Source of the DNA: Puniceibacterium sediminis
GTDB lineage: Bacteria > Pseudomonadota > Alphaproteobacteria > Rhodobacterales > Rhodobacteraceae
DNA length: 64,000 bases
NCBI RefSeq assembly: GCF_900188035.1
Contig: NZ_FZNN01000002.1
Span: 305,115 to 369,114 of the forward strand
Direction: 5' to 3'
Of this stretch, positions 53,349-61,877 are shown in pieces; the stretch's first letter is position 1; each line of letters opens with the position of its first letter. Under the pieces are notes generated by a model. The model did not search any database, had not been told where the DNA came from, and saw only the letters and a list, made by a program, of their open reading frames with translations. A program made the position numbers and the translations under genes.

Positions 53349-55011
53349 TCAATGGAAGTAATCGGCGCGTCCCGCCGAAGGCGGGCCTTTTGATTGAGTC
53401 GGCGCACCTTTGGTGCGACGGATGTTGGTGTGGGTGATGGCAGGCTCCTCCGTGGCGCGGGTGCGGGGCTTGCTCTCCAGCCCATTCTTCAGGATCGAAT
53501 GGACTGATGAGTAGGATCGGGCGTTGATCTCCAAGGCGCGATGGCAGGCGGCATCGAGGCGGTCCCGGCCAAACCTGTCAGCCAGCCGGATTACGCCCAG
53601 ACAGGTGCGATAGCCTTGTTCGGGGTGCTTGCGGTCCCGCATCACGACCTCGGCGAAGATCGCGACGTTCGGCCCGATGCGGGCGGCCCAGGCCTGGAGG
53701 CGCTGCGGCGTCCAGTCCTCGCGGAACCTGTGGTGCGCGGGCATGTGATCGCGCTGCGTGGAGTGCTGCCCGTTCCCGGAGGTGCGCACATGGGATGCGA
53801 CACGCTGCCCGATATGGAAGACTTCGACCGTCCGGGCGGTGATGCGCGCCCACAGCTCCTTCTTCAGCAACTGATGGGGCACGGAGTAATAATGCCGGTC
53901 GATCGCGATGTGGTAATCGAGCCCGGCGCGGCACTTCTTCCATTCGGCATAGACATAGGACGCCACCGGCAGCGGCTTCAGGGCGGGCTTGTCCAGCTGC
54001 TCGAACAGCTGCCTGCGGCTGGCGCCGAGATGGCGCGAGACCTTGTCGTTGAGCTGGTCCAGAAGTGGGCGAATGGCCGCGTTCACGTCCTCAAGGCTGA
54101 AGAACTGACGGTTGCGCAGTCGCGCCGTCGCACCAGAGGTGCGCCTCGGAACCAAATGGCGCACCTCTGGTGCGACATCCAGCGTTCAACCAGCAAAACC
54201 GCGCCCTCAACATTTGCTTTATCCTTTGGTTTGTGCGGCCGCGCAGGCACAACGGCCGTGTCGTAATGCGCGGCCAGATCTCCATAGGTCCGGTTGATCA
54301 CAGGGTCGTAGAAGCACGCCTTGGTGACCCCGGCCTTCAGGTTGTCCGCTGCCCGGCAGTTGTTTGCTTGCAAACAATGAGAGGGGAGACGATCTGCGCT
54401 GTCACACCCCCGAGGAAGCCGAAGGCGCGCACATGGCTCGCGACCCAATCCGGCAGCGATTGCGTCCAGGTCGCCTCCGCAAAGGTGTAGCTCGAGGCTC
54501 CGAGGGCGGCGACGAACAGCTGTGCCGTGCGCACTTCGCCGGTCATGGGGTCAATCACGTCGATCGTGTGCCCTGCGTAATCGACAAACAGCCGCTCGCC
54601 CGCCGGGTGGCGCTGGCGCATTACTGGCGACAGCTTGCCTTCCCACCGCGTGTAAAGCTCGCAGAACCGGGAATAGCCGTAGCCCTCCGGATGATCGGTG
54701 CGATATTCCTCCCACAGCAACGACAGCGTCACGCCCTTGCGGCGCAACTCGCGGTGAACATGTGCCCAGTCAGGCTGGGTCGCGATACGTTTGGTGTTCT
54801 GGTAGGCCCGATCAAACAGACGATGCTCGAGCTCCGTATCTGACATCTCTGGCGGCAGCGGCCAACTCAGGCCCAACTCGGTGGCACGTTCAAGATAGCC
54901 CCGAAGGGTGGTCCGCCCGATCGCAAGGCTCGCCGCAATTTGACGGGTCGAAAGACCCTCGGCTGACAGCCGCAACACGTCTCGTATCTTCTGCATCGGC
55001 AATCTCTTCAT
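53349..55011 (-). pseudogene. istA: IstA, IS21-family transposase, disrupted
   Basis: The start (MKRLPMQKIRDVLRLSAEGL, helix-turn-helix TRQIAASLAIGRTTLRGYL) through [20 protein letters not shown] (first catalytic Asp) and TAQIVS is intact. Then about 37 extra bases containing the palindrome TTGTTTGC-TT-GCAAACAA (54360-54377) shift the frame. It resumes [20 protein letters not shown], then is broken again by about 60 bases holding GTCGCACCAGAGGTGCGCC and its mirror copy (about 54125-54178), and resumes [20 protein letters not shown] to the end. The transposase is therefore probably dead. Confidence 0.88.
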
Positions 55012-55289
55012 CGGGCTTCCTTCGTGCCAAAAGGGCGGAAGGTAGCCGGTTACAGATTGCCTCGCAGCGGCACGTCACAGGGGTGGGCGCATACCCCGGA
55101 ATCGGTGGGCGCATCAAATCGGAATCGGTGGGCGCATCACCCCGGAATACGCACTCTTCGGCACCATCTTATTATTGTAGCAAGACCTGCAATAAAACGC
55201 CCTGACCGTTACGCAGGCACAAAAAGGTAGATAACCCATGGCTATGAAGACTTTCACACTGCAATACAGCATAGGTCCTTCCGGTGAGA

Positions 55290-55425
55290 CAGCGCACATT
55301 ACCAAAATGCGCAACGATCTCTACCGGATGTTCCACACCGACTACATCCTCCGCTGGAAAAGCGAGGTAATACAGGCCCTTTCAGATTAGGACGAAGTGA
55401 ACCAACACGGTTTGCGGACACCCCC
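55290..55425 (-). pseudogene. Degraded transposase relic, copy B
   Basis: Minus strand reads GGVRKPCWFTSS*SERACITSLFQRRM, matching the fragment at 47840 and relic A over about 110 bp. The conserved run after the IS21 insertion is explained by this. A plus-strand frame 55238-55390 is its shadow. Confidence 0.6.
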
Positions 55426-56184
55426 TTAAAAAAGGTAGGTAAAGACCCGATGCAGTGTCTCGACGATTTGGCCGCCAAGACCGTACAGGGACAGCCCGGC
55501 CCCGGTTCCGGCTGCAACAGCACCGGCTTTTGCAAAGTCGGTGAGCCGCTGACCCGCCCACAGCGCCGATTTCATCCCAAGTGTGACCAGAATGTTCGAG
55601 CTGCGTTCAACCGTATCGATATCGGGGGCATCACCTGAAACCGCGCTCTCAATGCGGGAGATCGCTCGGACGGCTTCCGAAAAATCATCTGCTCCGAGGA
55701 CGATGTTTTCGGGCGGATTGTTGTGGCCGATGCCCGCAACCGGACGTGGTTCGGGTGCAAGTGAGGAGATCATCTCCTTAAGTTGGCTCAGCCCGGTCAG
55801 GACATCCTCCAGCCCGACCACTTCAGCACCACGATTGCCGCCCATCTGCCCGATGGCGCGTAGCGTACTCTGCCTTTCGTCAAGCAGGCCGTGTATTCTG
55901 GCCTTTACATTTTTGCCAACCTGCGGCGCGGCGGAATATGCTTTGAGTGTCGCCTCTCCCCGCTCCTGCATGATCTGAGAAATATTTCTTAGACGATACC
56001 GGACTGAGGCTTCGTTCCGGTTCGAAAGAGGCCCGGAAGCCAGCAGCTTTTCCTGCTCGATCACAGAGAACGGTACACCTGAAGCTTCCAGCTGCAGCAA
56101 ATACAGATAAGCATCTATTGAAGTCCGGAGTTCTGATTCGCTCCAGGGAGCATTCGCTGATCTATTGTCTTCCTGCTCTGCCAA
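55426..56184 (-). CDS. McrA-head-like protein with hydrophobic C-terminus
   Basis: 252 residues from a TTG preceded by AGGAAA. The N-terminal 70 residues (WSESELRTSIDAYLYLLQLE, LRNISQIMQERGEATLKAY) resemble the N-terminal head found on some McrA/HNH restriction enzymes. No HNH motif follows. Instead there is a linker (GIGHNNPPE) and a C-terminal hydrophobic Gly/Ala-rich segment (AGAVAAGTGAGLSLYGLGGQ), possibly a membrane helix. It is the last gene of the operon. Role unknown; a modified-DNA sensor joined to a membrane effector is one guess. Confidence 0.6.
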   Translation of the reverse strand: MAEQEDNRSANAPWSESELRTSIDAYLYLLQLEASGVPFSVIEQEKLLASGPLSNRNEASVRYRLRNISQIMQERGEATLKAYSAAPQVGKNVKARIHGLLDERQSTLRAIGQMGGNRGAEVVGLEDVLTGLSQLKEMISSLAPEPRPVAGIGHNNPPENIVLGADDFSEAVRAISRIESAVSGDAPDIDTVERSSNILVTLGMKSALWAGQRLTDFAKAGAVAAGTGAGLSLYGLGGQIVETLHRVFTYLF

Positions 56185-56222
56185 CTGCCGCTTTCCTGTT
56201 TCAGATACTTTTCAAGAACCAA

Positions 56223-56972
56223 TTAGGACGCCTTCGACTGACCTGCCTCCATCTGCTTCCGCCACTTCTCAAACTCGTCCGGCAGAATACCGATGAATGC
56301 GCTGTCGGTCATACATTCGGGATCGTAGGTCAGGTCCAGCTGCCGCAGAATAAGCCCGAACCTGCGCGCGCTGCCCCGTCCGTTGCCTGCAACACCGGTT
56401 CGCGGACGCGATTTCTGCTTGTCGAAGTACAACTTATTGGCTGCCTTGATGATCGGTCGGCTGGCAAGAACCTGCTGGCGACCGCCAAACTGTTCCAGAA
56501 TTTCGCCATGCACGCTGAGCGGATGTGCCTGTTTGCGGGGCGAAATCAGAAGGAAGCGCGAGGCGTCGCTGTGATCTTTCACCAGCTGCCACGGCGAACG
56601 AACCAGATGGCGGTAGTAATGACGATAATCGGAACTGAGAACGTAAAGGTACTCCTGTTTGGGTGTCCGGTTGCCGCCTGCATCCGGCGGACACAGCCTG
56701 TCAAACCAATACAGGGCAAGGGCGCTCCACAATCCGGCATCGCCGCTGATTGCTGCAGGATCAGACTCCTTCAGCAGGCTGTTGAGATAGACGCCAAACA
56801 TATATCTGTCGTCAAACTGTCCCGATCCCGGCTGAATATCGGGTTTAAGCGGAGCCGAAGTTTCCGGGTTCTCCAGCAGGTGCAGAGGAGGCGGACCTTC
56901 CGCGCCGTCCCTGATGTAGTCTCTGAACGCGGCTATTCCGGCTTCGTTGAGTTTTCTGAATTTTGCACTCAT
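56223..56972 (-). CDS. Unknown protein of the Dcm-Vsr-GHKL operon
   Basis: 249 residues. The ATG at 56972 overlaps the previous stop by one base and follows GGAGGAG. Mixed alpha/beta: MSAKFRKLNEAGIAAFRDYI, YMFGVYLNSLLKESDPAAIS, YRHYYRHLVRSPWQLVKDHS, and a C-terminal RRFGLILRQLDLTYDPECM. I recognise no catalytic motif. The translational coupling implies a stoichiometric partner of the proteins encoded on either side. Confidence 0.7.
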   Translation of the reverse strand: MSAKFRKLNEAGIAAFRDYIRDGAEGPPPLHLLENPETSAPLKPDIQPGSGQFDDRYMFGVYLNSLLKESDPAAISGDAGLWSALALYWFDRLCPPDAGGNRTPKQEYLYVLSSDYRHYYRHLVRSPWQLVKDHSDASRFLLISPRKQAHPLSVHGEILEQFGGRQQVLASRPIIKAANKLYFDKQKSRPRTGVAGNGRGSARRFGLILRQLDLTYDPECMTDSAFIGILPDEFEKWRKQMEAGQSKAS

Positions 56973-57748
56973 CACGACTCCTCCGAGGCCTTTCTGATTT
57001 TCTCGATCAGTGACAGGTTTTCGCAGAACCGCATCACGACCTCGTCAATCCAGTCCTCCTTGGCGATGTCATCGGAAAACTCGCGCGGATCGTCTTCAGC
57101 CCCCAGTTCTGCGCGACAGTATTCCAGCCACTCTTCCTTCCAGCCGGGTTCGTCTTCACTCTCGCCGGTCTCGGACACCCGGGCCAGTTCCTTCAGAACG
57201 ATCCGCAAGGCTGCAGGAAGCAGCAGCGCCTGCATCATCGGGCTTTCAAGGAGTTTATGAGCGAAGCCGGGTATGCGCTTGTTGACGATCAGGACAGGGC
57301 GATCCCCCTGTTCAATCTCGACCTTCCAGACATCGTGCCGAAGGTCCCGGTACAGAATCGGAAAGATGCTGCGACGGCTCTCACTGTCATCTTCACTCCG
57401 GGGTTTCAGCCGTTCGGCGGAAGCAAGCAGTTTGCCCGGCTCGTCATCGTTATCAACCACCTTCAGGCGGAACAAAACGGAACCGCTTTTGTCCACCTCG
57501 CTGAGTACCAGAACATCAGGGACCTCCGGTGCATCGACCGTTCCGCAGTCGAAGCGCATCCCGGAAGATCGGTGATAGGCTTCTACCGCGACGCGCGCTC
57601 CGCCTGGAAACCCCTGATTCTGCAGCTTCAGGTCGATCTTCGCCTTGAGCGGTTCATCGGTTCCGGTTTCCAGCATACTGATCTCGATGCACTCCCGTCC
57701 GATGCGTTTGCGCCCTGTAGAGTTGATGCGTCGTTTGGCCGTACTCAT
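56972..57748 (-). CDS. Unknown protein following the GHKL ATPase
   Basis: 258 residues. TAATG overlap with the ATPase gene. Basic N-terminus (MSTAKRRINSTGRKRIGREC), then beta-rich sequence (ARVAVEAYHRSSGMRFDCGT, VLFRLKVVDND) and an acidic helical C-terminus (DDIAKEDWIDEVVMRFCENL). No known motif. Likely a complex subunit of the ATPase. Length and coupling fit a dedicated partner rather than a stray gene. Confidence 0.72.
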   Translation of the reverse strand: MSTAKRRINSTGRKRIGRECIEISMLETGTDEPLKAKIDLKLQNQGFPGGARVAVEAYHRSSGMRFDCGTVDAPEVPDVLVLSEVDKSGSVLFRLKVVDNDDEPGKLLASAERLKPRSEDDSESRRSIFPILYRDLRHDVWKVEIEQGDRPVLIVNKRIPGFAHKLLESPMMQALLLPAALRIVLKELARVSETGESEDEPGWKEEWLEYCRAELGAEDDPREFSDDIAKEDWIDEVVMRFCENLSLIEKIRKASEES

Positions 57749-59568
57749 TACGAAGTCCTCGCATCTACAATCAGGTCACGCTGCGTATCGAAACCGCTGG
57801 CTTTCAGATGAAAGTCAGCAGCCGTAACGTCAAAGAACAGAATATTGGCCTTGGCGACCTTGATGTCGCCGCTTGTCGTTTCGAATGTCAGCTTTTTCGT
57901 GCTATTCAGGTCAAAGTCAAAGGAGCTGAAACGTTTGAACGGATCAGCGCCGATCATGTCATAGGCCATCCTGACGCGAATCCGCTTCGGAAAGGTCCAT
58001 TTCTGCGCGCCAGGCCCTGAAAGGATTTCGAAACCGCCGTTCCCCGGTTTGATCCGTATCGCTGTCTCACGGGGATCAATGTCGATTTTGGGTTTCCTGA
58101 CGCGCTTCTTTTTGCCTTTTGTTGCCTGAGCCTTGTCGGCCAGAGAAAAGAAGTCGATCAGGGCGTCATCGTCCTGCGTTTCCTTCTGATCGGCAATCAT
58201 GTTGTACAGGTCACGCAGCGACTGCCTGATCGCCGAGAGGGTTTTTCTCGGATGATCCCAGTTGGCATTGAACTTTTCAGCGTTGGAGTTCCACGCCGTG
58301 TGCGCCGGATTTTCAGCGTCTCCCAGGAACTCGGCCACAATATCGTCGTGTGCAATCATCGCACCGCGGGCCACAGCTCCGGCAAAGTGGCGTTCGCCGG
58401 GCAGCGTTATCGGTCCCCGTGCGAACAGCGAGAACGGGTCTTCCTCTTCGGCAAGCGCCCTGACGAAAAGATCGATATTTCCGCTCTGCTGCGCCTTTCC
58501 CTTCGGCTTCAGCATAACCGGAACACGAAGGTGGACGAGACCGCCCCCCGAAAACGCGGCCTTCATGGTTTCAACCTGTTCGGACGTCAGATGCTCCGGC
58601 GAAAGTCGGGCATTTCCTATGGTGCCGGAGGCAACCGCTGCCTCCTGCGATCCGAGCGCATCGCTGATTTCCTTTACAAAGGCAAACGGAACGGACGCAC
58701 CAGGTTGCCCGACGCTTGCAGCCACATCCAGAAACGACCCTGCATTGACGAGAACGTCACCCACTTCGACTTCCAGCCGACCGGCGAGGATCGGAAAGTA
58801 GTAGTTGTTCACCACCCCGGCGAGAATGGTATCATCGGTGACGCTGTCGATCAGATAGGGAATAATGACGCTAAGACCTGTTTGGTCGGTACGTTCAAGC
58901 CCGTAGAGCGCCTTGAACTGCGCAATCTCTTCGCAGTCCTGAACCGGCAGTTGCAGGTTCAGTCCGTTGCCGGAACGACCGTCGAACCAGAAACCGTGCG
59001 CCGGGTGGTAGACGTTTTCAATGGAATGGTTTTTGAGTACGGCCTGTCCCATGACAGAGGGACAGCTCTCGCCCTTGCGGACCGTCAGTCCAAAAAATGC
59101 GCTGATCTTTGAAGAGGACGAGTAGACCAGCTTCCCAAGTCCCCATCGCCCGCCTTTCTGCCCGGACTTTTCGGACTCGCCTACAGCCCGCCAGAAATTG
59201 TCGAAGTTATCCTTGTCCAGATCTTCAAAGCTGCCAGTCAATCCTCTGGTATTGTAATCCTCAATGACCAGAACGCGCGCCGGGCCTTGCTCGGCTCCGG
59301 GCAGATCAAGACCGCAAACACTGAGATGCGGAAGAAGGCCCTGGAACTGCGCTGCAAGCTGACCGGCCTCATCACCGTTCAGAGTTTTTAGCTGAAAGCT
59401 GACTTTGACGGGCGCGTCCTCGCTGCCCGCGTCAGAAGAGTTCTGAATGACTTCCCTGACCAGCGCCTCGGCCAGACCGACATCGTCGTTGTTAAACTGG
59501 TCGCGCTGCGTCACGCCAATTCGGACGCTCGAAGGGTCTGCTTTATTAAATTCCCAATATCCTGCCAT
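57748..59568 (-). CDS. GHKL-family ATPase (MORC/HSP90/MutL-like)
   Basis: 606 residues from the ATG at 59568 (GGAAGAG upstream; a GTG two codons earlier overlaps the preceding stop). GHKL fold marks: N-box Glu39-x3-Asn43 in REVIQNSSDAG, Asp in VLVIEDYNTRGL, and the Gly-rich lid GGRWGLGKLVYSSSS. The C-terminal half is unrecognised, with a basic patch (KGKKKRVRKPKIDIDP). Prokaryotic MORC/MutL-like ATPases are known in restriction-modification operons, where they are thought to reshape DNA; that matches the Dcm-Vsr neighbours here. Confidence 0.85.
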   Translation of the reverse strand: MAGYWEFNKADPSSVRIGVTQRDQFNNDDVGLAEALVREVIQNSSDAGSEDAPVKVSFQLKTLNGDEAGQLAAQFQGLLPHLSVCGLDLPGAEQGPARVLVIEDYNTRGLTGSFEDLDKDNFDNFWRAVGESEKSGQKGGRWGLGKLVYSSSSKISAFFGLTVRKGESCPSVMGQAVLKNHSIENVYHPAHGFWFDGRSGNGLNLQLPVQDCEEIAQFKALYGLERTDQTGLSVIIPYLIDSVTDDTILAGVVNNYYFPILAGRLEVEVGDVLVNAGSFLDVAASVGQPGASVPFAFVKEISDALGSQEAAVASGTIGNARLSPEHLTSEQVETMKAAFSGGGLVHLRVPVMLKPKGKAQQSGNIDLFVRALAEEEDPFSLFARGPITLPGERHFAGAVARGAMIAHDDIVAEFLGDAENPAHTAWNSNAEKFNANWDHPRKTLSAIRQSLRDLYNMIADQKETQDDDALIDFFSLADKAQATKGKKKRVRKPKIDIDPRETAIRIKPGNGGFEILSGPGAQKWTFPKRIRVRMAYDMIGADPFKRFSSFDFDLNSTKKLTFETTSGDIKVAKANILFFDVTAADFHLKASGFDTQRDLIVDARTS

Positions 59569-59570
59569 TC

Positions 59571-59798
59571 TCACTCTTCCAGTCTGAAATCGGTGTCCTT
59601 CCCGCCCGAGTCTCCGAGAAACCGGCCTTTCGCCGAGTCCAGCTCCTTCTGGAGCGCACGGACGATCTTACGAGCGTCTTCCTCCGTGTATTCATACGAA
59701 TTTCTATTGGCGAGATTGCCAATCAGCCGGATGTCCTTGATCGCACGGTTCACCCGTGACTCAGCCAGGTCAATGAACTTCTTGCGTTTGTCGCGCAT
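59571..59798 (-). CDS. Small basic protein of the defence operon
   Basis: 75 residues from the ATG at 59798, which has AAGGAG at ideal spacing. Highly charged helical sequence: MRDKRKKFIDLAESRVNRAI, then EEDARKIVRALQKELDSAKG. Its stop overlaps the GHKL gene start. It may be a controller or an ATPase-binding adaptor; it has no clear helix-turn-helix. An operator-like palindrome lies 65 bp upstream of its start. Confidence 0.75.
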   Translation of the reverse strand: MRDKRKKFIDLAESRVNRAIKDIRLIGNLANRNSYEYTEEDARKIVRALQKELDSAKGRFLGDSGGKDTDFRLEE

Positions 59799-59862
59799 GT
59801 GGAACTCCTTGTGCCTACGCACATTAATTGCACATGCATAATATGTGAGTCAACTGTACTCA

Positions 59863-59883
59863 TGTACATTTTTGAAATGTACA
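59863..59883. promoter_or_regulatory. 21-bp perfect inverted repeat (operator-like) before the small-protein gene
   Basis: TGTACATTT-TTG-AAATGTACA. On the minus strand TTGACT (complement of about 59848-59853) follows, with AT-rich -10-like sequence about 18 bp on, so an internal promoter may sit here. It lies in the only real gap of the operon (59799-59898). Confidence 0.7.
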
Positions 59884-59898
59884 TAATCTATACGCCAT

Positions 59899-60327
59899 CT
59901 ATGGCCGCGGAGCTGCCGTAAGAAGCTGATTTTTCAACATGTCCAGGAGTGCTTCTGGATCACTCTTCAACTCACACTCCCATACGGTCAGGACCCGCCA
60001 CCCGGCACTTTCCAGCTGCGTCTGCTTTTCCCGGTCCCGCTCTACTGTCCTGCGAAACTTCTCCGTCCAGAAGCTGGTGCTCGTCTTTGGCATCGTCGCA
60101 CTCGAACACCCCTCTTGACGGTGCCAGAAGCACCCGTGAACGAAGATGACCGTGCGGTACTTCGGGAGAACGATGTCAGGTTTTCCAGGCAGGCCAGGCG
60201 CATGCAGCCGAAAGCGAAAGCTTCTCCGGTGGAGAAGGCTACAAAGAAGAACTTCGGGTTTTGTGTCTTTGCCCCGGATTCGGGACATGTTCCAGCTGCG
60301 GTGCTCTTTCGAAATCCGGTCGGTCAC
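59899..60327 (-). CDS. vsr: Vsr-family DNA mismatch endonuclease
   Basis: 142 residues from a GTG overlapping the methyltransferase stop (GTGA). Catalytic Asp51 (GKPDIVLP), His64 and His69 (VHGCFWHRQEGC) are all in the E. coli Vsr positions, with RIRGKDTKPE at the N-terminus. It either repairs T:G mismatches made by the linked methyltransferase or, as proposed for such operons, acts as the restriction nuclease. It is a clear relative of the Vsr at 32592, more diverged at the C-terminus. Confidence 0.92.
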   Translation of the reverse strand: MTDRISKEHRSWNMSRIRGKDTKPEVLLCSLLHRRSFRFRLHAPGLPGKPDIVLPKYRTVIFVHGCFWHRQEGCSSATMPKTSTSFWTEKFRRTVERDREKQTQLESAGWRVLTVWECELKSDPEALLDMLKNQLLTAAPRP

Positions 60328-61877
60328 GCATCCCCGTCTTTCATCTGATCAAGAACGTCCGCGATAATCGCCGCGATCTGCCGTGCAAGGTAGGGCGGCA
60401 CGGCATTGCCGACCTGATGATACTGGGAGGTGCGCGGCCCCTCGAAGCGATAGTTGTCCGGGAAAGTCTGAAGACGGGCCGCCTCTCTGACCGTCAGGCT
60501 GCGGCACTGCCTCGGATCGTAGTGGATGAAGTAGTGTCCGTCTTTCGAGATGTGCGACGTAACGGTTGTGGAAGGCTGATCGGGGAGCTGAACCCGGAAG
60601 CGGTCGGAGAACATCTTTCCGGCCCTGCCGTCCTCAACATTTGCATGGTCGGGAAGCAGGCTGCGCGGAAAATCCGCCAGCTTCGGACTCTTGCCGGTAA
60701 CAGATGCGAATGACGCTGCGAAGGCGTAACGTCGCAGGTCTGAAGGCATATGCGAGCGCGATTCATGGCTGTCCAGAACCGAAAGCTGCTCGTCATAAAT
60801 GCTGTCGAGTACATCATGTGAAAGACGTGGACGCGCCGGATATTTAGAGGAAGACTTTTCCAGGCCTTTGAGAGGCCTTTCCAGGTCGATTCCCATCAGC
60901 TCCATCAGGTCACTGGCGTATTCGTGCCCGTTCATTTCCCTGCACACTGTTGCAGGGTCGAGGCCTTCGATTTCTCGGTACCATTTGTCGTAGCTGTCTC
61001 CCCCCCTTGAGATACCGCTTCTGATCTTAGGCAGGTTGCCGATGGTCTGTTTCAGTGTCGGCGGCTTGTGCGGCTTCAGTCTTTCGGGGCGTATACTGAT
61101 ATCTTTCCGCACGCCGACAATGAACATCCGGTGTCGCGCCTGCGGGACACCGTATTCTTCTGCGCGCACCAGAAATATGCGGGGATCGGCTTCAATACCC
61201 GGAAGCTCGTCTTCCGAGAGAGAATAGAGCCTGTACCCCAACCCGTTGGAAGACATGCCAAGCGCATCCTTTGGCGATGCGAGATCGGCTGTGATCCGTT
61301 TGATGACCAATTCGCCATTCACACGGGCCGAAAGCAGCCCCTTAACGTTTTCCATGACAAAAACGGGTGGAGCGTGATCGATGATGATGCGAAGATATTC
61401 TTTGTACAGAAAATGCCGCTCATCGTTTTCGAACTCAGGGTCACCCATCATTCTTGACCTGCCGACCAGGGAGTAGGCCTGACATGGCGGTCCGCCGACA
61501 AGCGCCCACTTCTTCTGGTTCTGAAGTCTTTCGCTGATCAGCTTGCGGACGCACTTTTGGTTGTCGGCTCCCAGAGAAATTCTGATTGCCGAGCACTCCG
61601 CGTGAGCCTTCTCGTTCGGGTGCAGTTCGTACAGTTCAGAAAGGGTGATGTTGCCTTTTAGATAGCGATAGTAATCTTCAGGGAGCACCCCGCCTTTGAA
61701 GCTCTTCAGGAAGTGCCGCAACAGAAGTGTCCGGTGAGCGAACTCGTCCTGCTCAATCGAAATCGCACTTCTAAAGCAGGCATCCTTCTTTCCGCGCGTC
61801 AGGGACGAAAAACCCTCTCCCAAGCCGCCCGGCCCCGCGAAGACGTCAATCAGTGGATAAGCCGCTTTTCTGGTCAT
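60324..61877 (-). CDS. dcm: DNA cytosine-C5 methyltransferase
   Basis: 517 residues, intact. Motif I DVFAGPGGLGEGF, motif IV GGPPCQAYSLVGRSR (catalytic Cys), motif VI VMENVKGLL, motif VIII QARHRMFIVGVR, a target-recognition region of about 150 residues, and motifs IX-X (LTVREAARLQTFPDNY, QVGNAVPPYLARQI). It methylates a specific DNA sequence, unknown here. It overlaps the upstream Phd-like gene (ATGA) and the downstream vsr (GTGA), so the three are translated together. Confidence 0.95.
   Translation of the reverse strand: MTRKAAYPLIDVFAGPGGLGEGFSSLTRGKKDACFRSAISIEQDEFAHRTLLLRHFLKSFKGGVLPEDYYRYLKGNITLSELYELHPNEKAHAECSAIRISLGADNQKCVRKLISERLQNQKKWALVGGPPCQAYSLVGRSRMMGDPEFENDERHFLYKEYLRIIIDHAPPVFVMENVKGLLSARVNGELVIKRITADLASPKDALGMSSNGLGYRLYSLSEDELPGIEADPRIFLVRAEEYGVPQARHRMFIVGVRKDISIRPERLKPHKPPTLKQTIGNLPKIRSGISRGGDSYDKWYREIEGLDPATVCREMNGHEYASDLMELMGIDLERPLKGLEKSSSKYPARPRLSHDVLDSIYDEQLSVLDSHESRSHMPSDLRRYAFAASFASVTGKSPKLADFPRSLLPDHANVEDGRAGKMFSDRFRVQLPDQPSTTVTSHISKDGHYFIHYDPRQCRSLTVREAARLQTFPDNYRFEGPRTSQYHQVGNAVPPYLARQIAAIIADVLDQMKDGDA

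Larger units (their letters stand above)
52473..55153 (-). mobile_element. IS21-family insertion sequence with 8-bp target duplication
   Basis: 2681 bp. The ends begin TGCGTATTCCGG and contain three copies each of an ATTCCGG...ATSCGCCCAC repeat (left 52473-52542; right 55082-55153 inverted), the multiple-repeat ends of IS21. CTCTTCGG flanks both sides (52465-52472 and 55154-55161), a clean 8-bp target duplication. It encodes istA (broken) and istB. Confidence 0.93.

Noticed and set aside
55238..55390. Small gene of 50 residues (MAMKTFTLQYSIGPS...)
   Set aside because: The opposite strand here is a degraded transposase matching two other relics; the forward frame is its shadow and its ribosome site is poor.
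56118..57260. Plus-strand frame of 380 residues across the unknown operon genes
   Set aside because: It lies opposite three overlapping minus-strand genes with good ribosome sites; composition is shadow-like.
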